The notes under the pieces are model-generated. The model was given only the letters and a program-made list of their open reading frames with translations, was not told where the DNA came from and did no database searches. Shown piece after piece: positions 36,097 through 45,619 of a stretch of DNA of 64,000 bases. Both the position numbers and the translations under genes were made by a program. The stretch spans positions 124,001 to 188,000 of the forward strand of contig NZ_JAJEWL010000002.1 in NCBI RefSeq assembly GCF_020687695.1. The letters run 5' to 3'. The DNA is from Pusillimonas sp. MFBS29 (lineage in GTDB: Bacteria; Pseudomonadota; Gammaproteobacteria; Burkholderiales; Burkholderiaceae_B). Numbering within the stretch: the stretch's first letter is position 1; each line of letters opens with the position of its first letter.

Positions 36097-37389
36097 ATGT
36101 CTGTCTCGCAACAGGTCTTTCTTCGTGATGCCATGCGTCGTCTGAATCTGACGCGTGATGTATTTGCCGGACGCATCGGGGTAAAACGCCGTGCGCTCGA
36201 TACCTGGCTTTTGCCCGAGGGTTCACAGGAATACCGGGCCATGCCCGAAGTGGTGAACCGTTTCGTCACTGAAATCGTCGAGAATGAAGGATTGCTGCAA
36301 AAATATGCGCAAAGCGCACAGACGGGCCCTTTGCGTAACCGCATTGCCGCCGAGGGCAAGCCGCAATTGTTGTCTGTGGACCAATTCACCCGCGAATCGG
36401 TGGAAGAATTCTTTCGTATTGCAGATCAAATGCAGCCCATCGCCAGGCGCCAGAAAGTATCAAGGGTTCTTGAAGGTGCGGTATTGGGGAATTTGTTTTT
36501 TGAAGCCAGTACACGTACGCGGGTCAGCTTTGGTGCGGCCTTCTGCCGTCTGGGCGGCTCGGTGTGTGACACCACAGGCTTTACCTTTTCGTCCATGGCC
36601 AAGGGTGAGTCCATCTACGACACCAGCCGCGTCATGAGCGGCTATGTCGATGCCATGGTGATCCGGCACCCGGAAAAAGGTTCAGTGGCCGAGTTTGCGC
36701 GTGCCACAAACATACCAGTGGTCAATGGCGGTGATGGTCCTGGAGAGCATCCCAGCCAGGCTTTGCTGGACTTGTACACGATACTTACCGAGTTCTCCAG
36801 GCTGGGTAAGCTGCTCGATGGTGCGCACATAGCATTGGTCGGCGATCTGAAGTACGGACGCACCGTGCATTCGCTGCTCAAATTGCTGTCGCTCTATCGC
36901 GGCCTGAAATTTACGCTGATTTCTCCGCGAGGTCTCGAGATGCCTGACTACATTCAGGATCAGGTCAGCACACGGGGGCACGTCATCGAGCAAACCAACT
37001 CGCTGGAAAAAGGCTTGCCCGGAGCCGACGTAATCTATGCCACGCGCGTACAAAAAGAACGTTTTGCGTCCGAAGAAATCGAGGGCTATACCCCCGATTT
37101 CCAGGTCAACAAGGCAATTGTGGATCAGTGTTGCGGGCCCGATGTCATTGTCATGCATCCGCTGCCGCGCGACAGCCGCGAGGGAGCCAACGACCTGAGC
37201 GTTGACCTGAACCATGATCCGCGCCTGGCCATCTTCCGCCAGACTGACAACGGCATTCCCGTTCGAATGGCTATTTTTGCAGTGCTGCTGGGCGTCGAGG
37301 GACTGGTGCAGCATTCACTGCGCGATGTGACCTGGAGCCCGCCCACACATATTGGTCCGGACGACAGCGTTTTTCATGGTATCGATTAA
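36097..37389 (+). CDS. pyrB: Aspartate carbamoyltransferase with N-terminal HTH-like extension
   Basis: PyrB joins carbamoyl phosphate and aspartate in pyrimidine synthesis. The catalytic part starts near residue 90: FFEASTRTRVSF (carbamoyl-phosphate binding, about 134-145), KGES, HPSQALLDLYTI (about 218), DLKYGRTVHSL, TRVQKER and MHPLPR (about 353-358). At 430 residues it is about 120 longer than E. coli PyrB. The extra N-terminus (QQVFLRDAMRRLNLTRDVF, then AGRIGVKRRALDTWLLPEG) reads like an XRE-type helix-turn-helix followed by helices. No pyrI is adjacent. The ATG at 36097 has AAGGAT upstream; an earlier ATG at 36007 would translate through the palindrome and is unlikely. Confidence 0.92.
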   Translation: MSVSQQVFLRDAMRRLNLTRDVFAGRIGVKRRALDTWLLPEGSQEYRAMPEVVNRFVTEIVENEGLLQKYAQSAQTGPLRNRIAAEGKPQLLSVDQFTRESVEEFFRIADQMQPIARRQKVSRVLEGAVLGNLFFEASTRTRVSFGAAFCRLGGSVCDTTGFTFSSMAKGESIYDTSRVMSGYVDAMVIRHPEKGSVAEFARATNIPVVNGGDGPGEHPSQALLDLYTILTEFSRLGKLLDGAHIALVGDLKYGRTVHSLLKLLSLYRGLKFTLISPRGLEMPDYIQDQVSTRGHVIEQTNSLEKGLPGADVIYATRVQKERFASEEIEGYTPDFQVNKAIVDQCCGPDVIVMHPLPRDSREGANDLSVDLNHDPRLAIFRQTDNGIPVRMAIFAVLLGVEGLVQHSLRDVTWSPPTHIGPDDSVFHGID

Positions 37390-37411
37390 CCGGGAGCATG
37401 ACCCGGCAAGG

Positions 37412-37441
37412 GCCTGGGAGCGCGGGCTCCTAGGCTGTTTT
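37412..37441 (+). terminator. Terminator after pyrB, overlapping the rdgC stop
   Basis: GCCTGGGAGC, loop GCGG, GCTCCTAGGC (one G-U pair), then TGTTTT. The right arm includes the stop codon of the convergent rdgC. Confidence 0.75.
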
Positions 37442-38329
37442 CTCGCCGCCCAGGGCATCAACCAGGCTTTCAATCAGCCTGGACAGCTCGCCGGTCATCA
37501 GCGTGAAGTCTGAATCGAATTGCTCCGCATCGTTGTGCGCGGCGCTATTCTGGCCTTCCTTGAGTACGTCCAGCGGATTGACGCGTTTTATGTCCAGACC
37601 CTCGGTCAGGATAAACGACACACGATCATTCCAGGTCAGCGCCAGCCGTGTGCACTGTTTGCCTGCCTGCACATGCTTGCGCACATCGTCTATTTCTATG
37701 CTCTGGCGCACATAACGCACTGCAGCGCCGCTGTCGCTGGTAGAGCGCAATTCAGTATCCTGGTCTACGGTAAAACCAGAGGGCGGTTCATCGCTGATCA
37801 GCCAGTTGGTCATGGCTGAAGCAGGGGATTGCTCCACATGCAGCGGCGAGACCGGCAACGAATCTATGGACTTGGCCAGCAGGCCCAGCACTTCGTCACT
37901 CTTGGCTGCGGCCGCTGCGTCGATTACCAGCCAGTGATTCCGGGTATCGATCCAGACGCGTGTATCGCGATAGACACTGAATGCCTTGGGCAAGAGCTCG
38001 TCGGTGACCTGCTCCTTGATTTCCTTCATTTGCTTGCGGCCAGGCTTGAAACCTTGCTGTTCCTCAAGATCCTGGGCACGTGCCTTGGCAAACTGATTGA
38101 TCACGGTGGTAGGCAGCAATTTTTTGTCAGCTCGCAGCGTGATCAGATACTGACCATTCTGTGCGTATACCAAGCCCGTATCCTCACGTGGCGCTATCCA
38201 CCCCAGGCTTTGCATATCCCTGCTGCTGCCAGGCTGGAAGGCATGTTTTTCGAGTGCGGCTTCCAGTGAGTCGGCGGTGCATGTCCATGAGGGGGAAAGG
38301 CGAAATATCCTGAGATTCTTGAACCACAT
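37430..38329 (-). CDS. rdgC: Recombination-associated protein RdgC
   Basis: A 299-residue nucleoid-associated DNA-binding protein that forms a ring dimer and limits RecA loading. The start [12 protein letters not shown] is the standard RdgC N-terminus, so ATG 38329 is chosen even though the frame is open 147 bp further upstream. Other family blocks: LGWIAPRE (about residues 40-47), [30 protein letters not shown] (about 93-108) and [20 protein letters not shown]. In other bacteria RdgC also influences pilin variation. It converges on pyrB, and recA itself is 4.6 kb away in this window. Confidence 0.95.
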   Translation of the reverse strand: MWFKNLRIFRLSPSWTCTADSLEAALEKHAFQPGSSRDMQSLGWIAPREDTGLVYAQNGQYLITLRADKKLLPTTVINQFAKARAQDLEEQQGFKPGRKQMKEIKEQVTDELLPKAFSVYRDTRVWIDTRNHWLVIDAAAAAKSDEVLGLLAKSIDSLPVSPLHVEQSPASAMTNWLISDEPPSGFTVDQDTELRSTSDSGAAVRYVRQSIEIDDVRKHVQAGKQCTRLALTWNDRVSFILTEGLDIKRVNPLDVLKEGQNSAAHNDAEQFDSDFTLMTGELSRLIESLVDALGGEKTA

Positions 38330-38636
38330 ATGCTGATGTCTTCTTGATTGATATGCGCGTATCCGGCCAGGGAAAGGCGTTGCGCTGCAAAATGAATGAG
38401 CGCTGATTGTAAGCCCATTTGCCGCGACAAAAAAATGGCCCGGTGCCGTAGCGCCGAGCCTTTGAAAGCACACCATGCTGCGCAGATAAAGCTCGCGGGG
38501 GGCGCAGCACAGGTGATAAAAAGAGCAGCCAATTACCGTACCGGGGGATCAGACGCACGGTAACAAGAAACGCAAAACTCTTTCTATTTATATAGTTTAC
38601 CGATGTATTCTGACATTCTCCTGAAGCAGACCGTTG
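38330..38636. other. Intergenic region between rdgC and the MHS transporter
   Basis: About 307 bp without a gene. It holds the putative minus-strand terminator at 38429-38460 and must contain the rdgC promoter nearer 38330. AT-rich bases at 38580-38600 lie just past the transporter stop. No RNA gene was recognised. Confidence 0.5.
38429..38460 (-). terminator. Possible terminator for the MHS transporter transcript
   Basis: On the minus strand, GGCTCGGCGC and GCACCGGGCC form an imperfect 10-bp stem around TACG, followed by ATTTTTTT. It lies about 175 bp beyond the transporter stop. Confidence 0.45.
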
Positions 38637-40334
38637 TCATGCATTTATATCGTTATCCTTTGTTTCCTTTACGAAAAACAAGCCTATCAGCAAGGTGATG
38701 GATGTGATGATGATGGGGTACCACAGTCCGTGATAGATATTGCCAGTGGCCGCAACGACAGCAAAGGCGACCGGCGGCAGGAAGCCACCAAACCAGCCGT
38801 TGCCGATGTGATAGGGCAGGCTCATGGACGTATAACGTATCCGTGTGGGGAACATTTCCACCAGCATGGCAGCAATGGGGCCGTAGACCATGGTTACCAT
38901 GATCACCAGCAATGTCAGCAGCAGCACGATCATGATGTAGTTGATTTCCGATGGATCGGCCTTGGCCGGATAGCCATGAGCGCGTATGGCATCGGTCAGG
39001 GTCTTCTTGAGCTCTTTGGATCTGGCGGCAAAGTTGGCTCTGTCCAGGTGCTGACCCTCGAAAGACAGGAACTCATCATCGCCAATTCGTGCCTTGGCCA
39101 GTGTGCCCGGCGGCGCCGCTTCGTTGGTGTAATTCACCGAGTTGCCGGCCATGAAGGCTTTCAGAATATCGCAGGAGCTTCTGAACGACGAAACACCTAC
39201 AGGATTGAACTGGAATGAGCATGTGGCCGGATCGGCAATGACCGTTACCGGGGCTGTAGCCTGGGCTCTTTCGAGCGAAGGGTTGGCGAAATGGGTCAGG
39301 CCTTTGAAGATGGGGAAGTAGGCGACAATGGCAATCAGGCATCCGGCCATGATGATGGGCTTGCGCCCGATCCGGTCAGACAAGGCACCAAATATCACAA
39401 AGAAAGGTGTACCCAGCAGCAAGGCCATGGCCAGCATGACGTTGGCGGTATTGGGTTCTATCGACAAGGTTTTGGTCAGAAAAAACAAGGCATAGAATTG
39501 GCCGGTATACCAGATCACAGCCTGACCGGCTGCCAGGCCAAACAAGGCCAGCAGCACAATTTTAAGATTGCTCCATTTGCCGAATGAGTCTTTGATGGGC
39601 TGCTTCGATGAGGTGCCTTCCGCCTTGATCTTGCGAAAGACCGGTGACTCGTTCAGGCGCATGCGTATCCATACCGATATTCCCAGCAGAAGGGCGGAAA
39701 TCAGGAAAGGGATACGCCAGCCCCAGTCGAGGAATGCCTCTTCACCCAGCGATTTGCGTATGCCCAGTACCACCAGCAATGAAAGAAACAGCCCCATGGT
39801 GGCCGTGGTTTGTATCCAGCTGGTATAGAAGCCGCGCCGGTTCTGTGGCGCGTGCTCGGCCACGTAGGTGGCGGCGCCGCCATATTCGCCGCCGAGCGCC
39901 AGCCCTTGCAGCATGCGCAACCCTATGAGTATGACCGGAGCGGCCATGCCTATGGAAGAATAGGAAGGGAGGACACCGACAAGGAATGTGGACATGCCCA
40001 TGATCAGGATCGTGATCAGAAAGGTGTATTTGCGCCCTACCAGGTCGCCCAGGCGGCCGAAGACCAAGGCCCCGAAGGGGCGCACGGCAAAGCCTGCAGC
40101 AAAGGCCAGCAGTGCAAAAATAAAGCCTGCGGTGGGGTTCACCCCCGAAAAGAAATGGGTGGCAATAATCGCGGCCAACGAGCCGTACAGATAAAAGTCA
40201 TACCACTCGAACACGGTACCGAGAGAGGAAGCGAATATGACGCGCCGTTCTTCGGGCGTCATTGGCGGACTGGCCATCATTGGCGTGTTATTGGACGCGG
40301 CAGCCGGTTTGTTGACCGTTGTCGTGCTGTTCAT
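38637..40334 (-). CDS. MFS transporter, metabolite:H+ symporter (MHS) type
   Basis: A 565-residue inner-membrane protein. The MHS signatures are clear: SLGTVFEWYDFYLYGSLAA (about residues 37-55), RPFGALVFGRLGDLVGRKYT (about 86-105), GLALGGEYGGAATYVAEHAP and RRGFYTSWIQ. Between membrane segments of the C-terminal half lies a roughly 120-residue soluble insertion with two cysteines (CSFQFNP and SSCDILK), after which the last helices resume at YIMIVLLLTLLVIM. Relatives carry organic acids or betaines. ATG 40334 has a GGAG ribosome-binding site; ATG 40409 is a poorer choice. The TctDE-like kinase gene ends 145 bp upstream. Confidence 0.88.
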   Translation of the reverse strand: MNSTTTVNKPAAASNNTPMMASPPMTPEERRVIFASSLGTVFEWYDFYLYGSLAAIIATHFFSGVNPTAGFIFALLAFAAGFAVRPFGALVFGRLGDLVGRKYTFLITILIMGMSTFLVGVLPSYSSIGMAAPVILIGLRMLQGLALGGEYGGAATYVAEHAPQNRRGFYTSWIQTTATMGLFLSLLVVLGIRKSLGEEAFLDWGWRIPFLISALLLGISVWIRMRLNESPVFRKIKAEGTSSKQPIKDSFGKWSNLKIVLLALFGLAAGQAVIWYTGQFYALFFLTKTLSIEPNTANVMLAMALLLGTPFFVIFGALSDRIGRKPIIMAGCLIAIVAYFPIFKGLTHFANPSLERAQATAPVTVIADPATCSFQFNPVGVSSFRSSCDILKAFMAGNSVNYTNEAAPPGTLAKARIGDDEFLSFEGQHLDRANFAARSKELKKTLTDAIRAHGYPAKADPSEINYIMIVLLLTLLVIMVTMVYGPIAAMLVEMFPTRIRYTSMSLPYHIGNGWFGGFLPPVAFAVVAATGNIYHGLWYPIIITSITLLIGLFFVKETKDNDINA

Positions 40335-40479
40335 TTTGTCTCCGTGTCGGATGCGGGGCATCAGAACTCTATTTTCTGGCTTGTTTGACGCCAGTCTATT
40401 CCCGAACATTAAAGTGGCATGCTGACATCAAGCTGACAAAATCCTTGGCTTGCACACTTGTAGTCCGGAAAGTCGATAT

Positions 40480-41979
40480 TCAAGCGTCTGTTTTATCCTG
40501 GATGCGGCTGAATGTTATGCGCAGGCAAGTGCCACCGGCCTTGCCGTTGCGCGATCCGACTGGCATGAAAGCAATGCTGCCCCCGTGGTGGTCGGTAATT
40601 TCCTTGACAATGGACAGCCCCAGCCCACTGCCATCCACCCGGCTGCCCAGCACGCGGAAAAAACGATCAAATACGTGTTCGCGATCCTGATCCGATATGC
40701 CAGGTCCGGAATCCTCAACTTCGAGATAGGCGGATAAAGCATCTGCTCCGACGCGCACGGTGATCCATCCGCCAGGAGGGGTATATATGACTGCGTTCTC
40801 GATCAGGTTGTTGAGCAATTCGGCGAGCATCGTCTGGTCGCCGGCGATGAAGGGCGCTTTCGGGGCGGTTTCCAGCCCCAGGTCGAGCTGCCTGACCATT
40901 GCGGCTTTGACCCATGCAGACGTCTGGGTGCGGGCCAGTTCATTCAGGTCGATTTCATCGGAAACTACCAGGTGCGGATTTTCCACACTTTCTGCTTTGG
41001 CCAGGGTCAGCAGCTGATTGACCAGGCGTGTGGCACGTTCGGAGCCCAGAACCATCTGTTCCAGGCTGGCCGTGCGTTTGTCCGGGCTTTGTTCGCGCAA
41101 GGCCAGTTCGGCCTGCGTACGCATGCCCGCCAGGGGGGTCTTTAACTGATGTGCCGCGTTGGCGACAAAACGCCGCTGCGTCTCGTGCGTTGCCGCAAGG
41201 CGCTGGAGCAGACTGTTCATGGCGGCGATCAGCGGCACAATTTCCGCCGGTGCCAGGTCCGCCTTGATAGGTGACATATCATTGGCCCGTCGCGCTCGTA
41301 TTCGCTCCTGAAGCAGGTTCAAGGGCTCCAGGCCGTGCGTCAGCCCCAGGCCGGCCAGCAAGGCCGCGAGCGGCAGCACAATGAGTTGAGGGGTGAGCAT
41401 GCCGGTCAGGATCTCTTGCTGCAGGGTGGCCCGCATTTCATTGGATTGTGAAACCACCGCCAGGAATGGCAGGCCATCCTTATCCTGTCCTCCCCAGATA
41501 TACGCCACGCGTATGCTTTGATTGTCAGCGGTTTCATTGCGCAGGCGCAGCTTGTCTTCTTCGTAGGTCCAGTTTTCAGGCAGCGGAATATGGGCGTTGC
41601 CGGCCACCGAGTTGCTGTTGGCGTCGCGTATTTCCCAGTAAGTCATGCTGGTGGGGTCGCCTTGCAATATCGTGGTCGCCGAAGGGCTTAGCTGTATGCC
41701 GTTCGCGATGCTTTGCTGCTCGACCTCGTGCTTGAGCATGCGCAGGTGGTCAGCCAGGGTGCGATCGTATGGGGCGTTTGCGATATTCTGGGCGATGAAG
41801 TAGGTAATGACCAACCCCACGCTCCAGAGCAGGAACAGCGGGCCGAACATCCAGATGATGATCTTGTTCAGCAGGGCGCCTTGACTCTTTTTGCGTCGGA
41901 ACAAACCGAAAAATGAAGTCTCGCCGGCCGATTCGCTGTCGGCGTGTGTTTCTTTGAGGACTTCCGGGTCTATCAGCAT
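40480..41979 (-). CDS. Sensor histidine kinase (TctE/QseC-like)
   Basis: A 499-residue membrane kinase. A 35-residue cytoplasmic start is followed by TM1 (about residues 40-62), a periplasmic sensor domain (about 63-195, with TYWEIRDANSNSVAG and LPENWTYEEDKL), TM2 (about 196-214), a HAMP-like linker, the H-box ANAAHQLKTPLAGM (phospho-histidine near 277) and a C-terminal ATPase with NLIENAVIY (N-box), DSGPGISDQD and GSGLGLSIVKEI. It is the second gene after its regulator, 34 bp downstream. The sensor domain matches tricarboxylate/organic-acid sensing kinases in layout; the ligand is not known. Confidence 0.9.
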   Translation of the reverse strand: MLIDPEVLKETHADSESAGETSFFGLFRRKKSQGALLNKIIIWMFGPLFLLWSVGLVITYFIAQNIANAPYDRTLADHLRMLKHEVEQQSIANGIQLSPSATTILQGDPTSMTYWEIRDANSNSVAGNAHIPLPENWTYEEDKLRLRNETADNQSIRVAYIWGGQDKDGLPFLAVVSQSNEMRATLQQEILTGMLTPQLIVLPLAALLAGLGLTHGLEPLNLLQERIRARRANDMSPIKADLAPAEIVPLIAAMNSLLQRLAATHETQRRFVANAAHQLKTPLAGMRTQAELALREQSPDKRTASLEQMVLGSERATRLVNQLLTLAKAESVENPHLVVSDEIDLNELARTQTSAWVKAAMVRQLDLGLETAPKAPFIAGDQTMLAELLNNLIENAVIYTPPGGWITVRVGADALSAYLEVEDSGPGISDQDREHVFDRFFRVLGSRVDGSGLGLSIVKEITDHHGGSIAFMPVGSRNGKAGGTCLRITFSRIQDKTDA

Positions 41980-42013
41980 TCAGGTACGGCTGTGTGCATT
42001 GGCCGCCGGAGCT

Positions 42014-42703
42014 TCATGCGGCCAGCGAGTCGCTGTGGTTGTCGGGCTCCAGGCAGTATCCCAGGCCGCGAACGGTGACGATCCTGGCCCCGCTGGGTTC
42101 GATTTTTTTGCGCAGCCTGTGGATATAGACTTCGATGGCGTTAGGAGTGACTTCTTCGCCCCATTGGCATAAAAGATCGACCAGTTGATTCTTGCTGATC
42201 ATGCGACCGCAACGCGAAAGGAAGATCTCGAGCAGGCTGGTCTCGCGGGCAGAAAGTTCCAGGGGTTGGTCTTTTATATGGGCTATGCGACCATTCAGGT
42301 CAAAGCTGAGGTCTTTGTATCGCAGTACGGTTGTGCCTGTTCCGGCGCTGCGGCGGGTCAGGGCGCGCACGCGGGCTTCCAGTTCGGTCAGGGCAAATGG
42401 CTTGGCCATGTAGTCGTCGGCACCCAGGTCCAGCCCCTTTACGCGCTGCTCGACGGTATCGGCGGCGGTAAGAATAAGTACCGGTAGCGGTGTCTGGCGC
42501 TGTCGCAGTAATCGTAATACCGACAACCCGTTCATCTGGGGCAGATCCAGATCCAGTATGAGCAGGTCAAAGCTTTGTAGATTGAGCGCGGAATCGGCGC
42601 TGGATCCATCGTTGACGACATCGACGACATAGCCTTCATATCGTAGTGAACGAGAAAGCCCATCGGCAAGAATACTGTCGTCCTCGGCAATTAGAATTCG
42701 CAT
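42014..42703 (-). CDS. Response regulator, OmpR/TctD type
   Basis: A 229-residue two-domain regulator. The receiver has the acidic pair in ILIAEDDS (residues 3-10), phospho-acceptor Asp51 in LILDLDLPQMNG, Thr in ILTAAD and Lys in YMAKPFALTELEAR. The C-terminal winged helix has LELSARETSLLEIFLSRCG and TPNAIEVYIHRLRKKIE. The ATG at 42703 gives the correct receiver start. It is divergent from recA over 245 bp and is followed by its kinase. It resembles TctD; the orphan Bug receptors in this window could be among its targets, but nothing in the sequence proves that. Confidence 0.92.
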   Translation of the reverse strand: MRILIAEDDSILADGLSRSLRYEGYVVDVVNDGSSADSALNLQSFDLLILDLDLPQMNGLSVLRLLRQRQTPLPVLILTAADTVEQRVKGLDLGADDYMAKPFALTELEARVRALTRRSAGTGTTVLRYKDLSFDLNGRIAHIKDQPLELSARETSLLEIFLSRCGRMISKNQLVDLLCQWGEEVTPNAIEVYIHRLRKKIEPSGARIVTVRGLGYCLEPDNHSDSLAA

Positions 42704-42803
42704 GGCTGATAGTGTCGACTGGGTGACGTACGCGGGAAAACCCATTTTGGCACCATGGTCGTGACCTGAACAGTCAGGGTTAACGATGGGTAAAACTGGA
42801 TAT

Positions 42804-42825
42804 CTGTTTATTTGTACAGTATAAT
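42804..42825 (+). promoter_or_regulatory. recA promoter: LexA box next to a perfect -10
   Basis: CTGTTTATTTGTACAG (42804-42819) fits the SOS pattern CTG-N10-CAG. TATAAT (42820-42825) follows with no gap, so LexA would sit between the -35 and -10 boxes. The transcript would have a leader of about 120 bases before the recA ATG. Confidence 0.88.
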
Positions 42826-42948
42826 TTGATGCAATAATCCAGGTACAGCGCCAGCCCGATACCGGCTGGCGTAACAATAATTTGTCAGTAAGGGCAGGCC
42901 ACCACAGTCACCTGCCTTATCACTCAGTTTTCCAGTCAAGGACCCTAA

Positions 42949-44013
42949 ATGGACGACAAAAACAGCAAAGCCGCCGGCGAGCGCAACAAGGCATTGGCCG
43001 CCGCTTTATCCCAAATTGAAAAGCAATTTGGCAAGGGGTCGGTCATGCGTTATGGCGACGATACGATCGAACACGACATACAGGTCGTGTCCACCGGTTC
43101 GCTGGGGCTCGATATCGCCCTGGGCGTTGGCGGTCTGCCTCGCGGGCGTGTTGTCGAAATCTATGGCCCCGAGTCGTCTGGTAAAACTACGCTCACCTTG
43201 CAGGTCATTGCCGAAATGCAAAAAATCGGTGGCACCTGCGCCTTCATCGACGCCGAACACGCCCTTGATGTTCAGTATGCCTCCAAGCTGGGTGTCAATC
43301 TGGCCGATCTGCTCATTTCTCAACCCGATACCGGCGAGCAGGCCCTGGAAATTACCGATGCCCTGGTCCGTTCGGGGTCGGTCGATCTTATCGTCATCGA
43401 CTCGGTCGCGGCGCTGGTTCCCAAGGCTGAAATCGAAGGCGACATGGGGGACTCCCTGCCGGGGTTGCAGGCCCGCCTCATGAGCCAGGCCCTGCGCAAG
43501 TTGACTGCCACCATCAAGCGTGCCAACTGCATGGTGATCTTCATCAACCAGATTCGCATGAAAATCGGCGTTATGTTTGGCAACCCCGAAACCACCACGG
43601 GTGGTAACGCGCTCAAGTTCTATTCCTCGGTACGTCTTGATATCCGTCGCATCGGCGCCATCAAGAAGGGCGACGAAGTCGTCGGTAACGAAACACGCGT
43701 CAAGGTCGTCAAGAACAAGGTGGCCCCGCCGTTCAAGCAGGCTGAATTCGACATCATGTACGGTGCAGGCATTTCTCGCGAAGGCGAAATCATCGATCTG
43801 GGCGTGCAGGCCGGCATCGTCGACAAGGCGGGCGCCTGGTTCAGCTATGGCGGTACGCGTATAGGCCAGGGTAAAGACAATTCCCGCGAATACCTGAAAG
43901 AACACCCCGAAATGGCTCTCGAAATCGAGAACCGCATACGTGAACAATTGGGTGTGGCGGCGCAGGTGGCTGCAAATTCCTTTGCCCCGTCCAAAGACGA
44001 ACCCAACGAGTAA
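42949..44013 (+). CDS. recA: Recombinase RecA
   Basis: A 354-residue RecA. It forms filaments on single-stranded DNA, drives strand exchange and stimulates LexA cleavage. The Walker A motif [10 protein letters not shown] is at about residues 74-83; [10 protein letters not shown] is Walker B; the DNA-binding loops contain [20 protein letters not shown] and [20 protein letters not shown]. The C-terminus (from about 335) is acidic in part. An SOS box lies upstream and recX follows 51 bp downstream, the standard arrangement. RdgC, a RecA antagonist, is also in this window. Confidence 0.99.
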   Translation: MDDKNSKAAGERNKALAAALSQIEKQFGKGSVMRYGDDTIEHDIQVVSTGSLGLDIALGVGGLPRGRVVEIYGPESSGKTTLTLQVIAEMQKIGGTCAFIDAEHALDVQYASKLGVNLADLLISQPDTGEQALEITDALVRSGSVDLIVIDSVAALVPKAEIEGDMGDSLPGLQARLMSQALRKLTATIKRANCMVIFINQIRMKIGVMFGNPETTTGGNALKFYSSVRLDIRRIGAIKKGDEVVGNETRVKVVKNKVAPPFKQAEFDIMYGAGISREGEIIDLGVQAGIVDKAGAWFSYGGTRIGQGKDNSREYLKEHPEMALEIENRIREQLGVAAQVAANSFAPSKDEPNE

Positions 44014-44064
44014 ACCGTGCCGGCTGGGCATCATGCCCGCCCGATCCCCGGTGGTGAAAGCGCC

Positions 44065-44577
44065 ATGTCTTCAAACGACGATTTCGAAACCATGTCGCCA
44101 GCGGGCGATAAGGCCAACGCCCCCAAGAAGTCCGGTCCATCCCTGAAGGCTCGCGCCATTGGTTATTTGTCACGGCGCGAACACTCCCGCCAGGAGCTTG
44201 CCCGAAAACTGGCGCCATTTTCCGAAGATGCCCACGATATCGAGCTCCTGCTTGATCAGCTCGAGCGTGAAAACTGGCTTTCCAACGAACGTTTTGCGCA
44301 CAGCCTGCTGAATCGGCGCGCATCACGCCAGGGCACCAGCCGCATACTGAATGAACTCAGGCAACATGGCGTTTCCGAGGCTGCCATCGCCGATGCGGGC
44401 CAGCAATTGCATGCAACAGAATTTGAACGTGCCCGTGCGGTATGGGAAAAAAAGTTCGGCCAACCACCTTCCAACCCCAGGGAATATGCCAGACAGTACC
44501 GGTTTCTGGCCTCCCGTGGGTTTGCTGCCGAATCGTTACGTCGCATATTGGGCGATATCCCCTACGGGGCCGATTAA
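44065..44577 (+). CDS. recX: RecA regulator RecX
   Basis: A 170-residue helical protein that caps and destabilises RecA filaments. Family blocks in order: ARAIGYLSRREHSRQELARK (about residues 30-49), LDQLERENWLSNERFAHSLL (about 62-81), RRASRQGTSRILNELRQHGV and SNPREYARQYRFLASRGF, close to the C-terminus. The first 28 residues are low-complexity. ATG 44065 is preceded by GGTGAAAG; an earlier in-frame ATG at 44017 has little support. It shares the recA transcript and converges on metR with a 6-bp gap. Confidence 0.93.
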   Translation: MSSNDDFETMSPAGDKANAPKKSGPSLKARAIGYLSRREHSRQELARKLAPFSEDAHDIELLLDQLERENWLSNERFAHSLLNRRASRQGTSRILNELRQHGVSEAAIADAGQQLHATEFERARAVWEKKFGQPPSNPREYARQYRFLASRGFAAESLRRILGDIPYGAD

Positions 44578-44583
44578 TCGGTT

Positions 44584-45501
44584 TCAGCGTACCGTCTTTA
44601 TTCCCGTCAACGTCTTGAAGCACGTATCGTGTGCCTGCTGCACAAACGCCTTCAGATAATCGGCCTCAAGGTCTTCAGTGCGCACCGCAGCGTACAAGGT
44701 GCACCATACGCCTTGTTCACCCAGGCGGCAGATGGTTAGCAAACCCTGGTTCAAGTATTCCGTCAGTGCCCAATTGGGAAGGGCTGCCACGCCGCGCTGG
44801 CTGGCAACGAGCTGGGCAATAATGGGTGTAAGCTCAGCCCGCCGTATGGTGGCAGGTTCCACATCGGCAGGATCCAGGAACGCCGTAAATACATCGAGCC
44901 GTTGTCGTTCCACCGGATAGGTAATAAGAACCTGGTCGGCCAGTTGATGGGGCTCTATATATTTGTGCTGAGCGAGCGGATTGGCGGCAGCCACGGCCAG
45001 CACGACTTCATAGCGAAACAGCGGAATGTACTCAATCGCGTCCATAGGCTGCGGATCCGATGTAATCACCACATCCAGGTCGCCGCGCAGCAGCGCTGGC
45101 AATGGAGCAAACGAAAAGGCCGCCGACAGGTCCAGCTCCACATCCGGCCAGTCACGCCGGAAGCTGTCCAGTGCCGGCATCAGCCACTGGAAGCACGAGT
45201 GGCACTCTATGGCCAGGTGCAAGCGGCCGGTACGGCCCGCGGCAAGCCGCTGCAAGTCGCGTTCGGTGGCTTTCACCTGGGGCAATACCGTATCGGCCAG
45301 CGCCACGATACGCAGGGCGGCAGTGGTCAATCGGGCTGGCCGTGTGCGACGGTTGAGCAGTGGTGTCTTCAGGCGTACTTCCAGATCGCGCAACTGATGT
45401 GAAAGGGCGGATTGGGTTACGTGCAGTCTTTCCGCGGCTTCCTGCAGGCTGCCGGCATCGCGTATTGCACACAAAGTTTCCAGATGACGTATTTCCAGCA
45501 T
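44584..45501 (-). CDS. metR: LysR-type regulator MetR
   Basis: A 305-residue LTTR matching MetR, the homocysteine-responsive activator of metE. The HTH is in [20 protein letters not shown], continuing with LSHQLRDLE (about residues 13-41), and the effector domain includes [18 protein letters not shown] (about 97-114), DVVITSDP and [11 protein letters not shown], all typical of MetR. It is divergent from metE, with a perfect TGAA-N5-TTCA site in the shared promoter region, the classic MetR arrangement. Like other MetRs it probably represses itself. Confidence 0.92.
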   Translation of the reverse strand: MLEIRHLETLCAIRDAGSLQEAAERLHVTQSALSHQLRDLEVRLKTPLLNRRTRPARLTTAALRIVALADTVLPQVKATERDLQRLAAGRTGRLHLAIECHSCFQWLMPALDSFRRDWPDVELDLSAAFSFAPLPALLRGDLDVVITSDPQPMDAIEYIPLFRYEVVLAVAAANPLAQHKYIEPHQLADQVLITYPVERQRLDVFTAFLDPADVEPATIRRAELTPIIAQLVASQRGVAALPNWALTEYLNQGLLTICRLGEQGVWCTLYAAVRTEDLEADYLKAFVQQAHDTCFKTLTGIKTVR

Positions 45502-45515
45502 AGCCGCTCTTTTAG

Positions 45516-45559
45516 TGAATAAGATTCATATTAAGAATGTTGAATTTGATTTTGATTCA
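45516..45559. promoter_or_regulatory. MetR binding region between metR and metE
   Basis: TGAATAAGATTCA (45516-45528) is an exact TGAA-N5-TTCA MetR box. A second pair, TGAA at 45541 and TTCA at 45556, has an 11-base spacer and may be a weaker site. The region is AT-rich and only 118 bp separate the two start codons. Confidence 0.8.
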
Positions 45560-45619
45560 ATCAATTGTACGGGCACAATAGATTCCACGCAAAATTTATT
45601 CATTCATTGGCTTAGTAAA

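Noticed and set aside
43006-44034. A 342-codon open frame antisense to recA
   Set aside because: Same codon-bias effect as above; recA is beyond doubt and the antisense protein matches no family.
45529-45619. SAM or cobalamin riboswitch before metE
   Set aside because: The gap is too short and AT-rich for either, and the MetR box explains the control.
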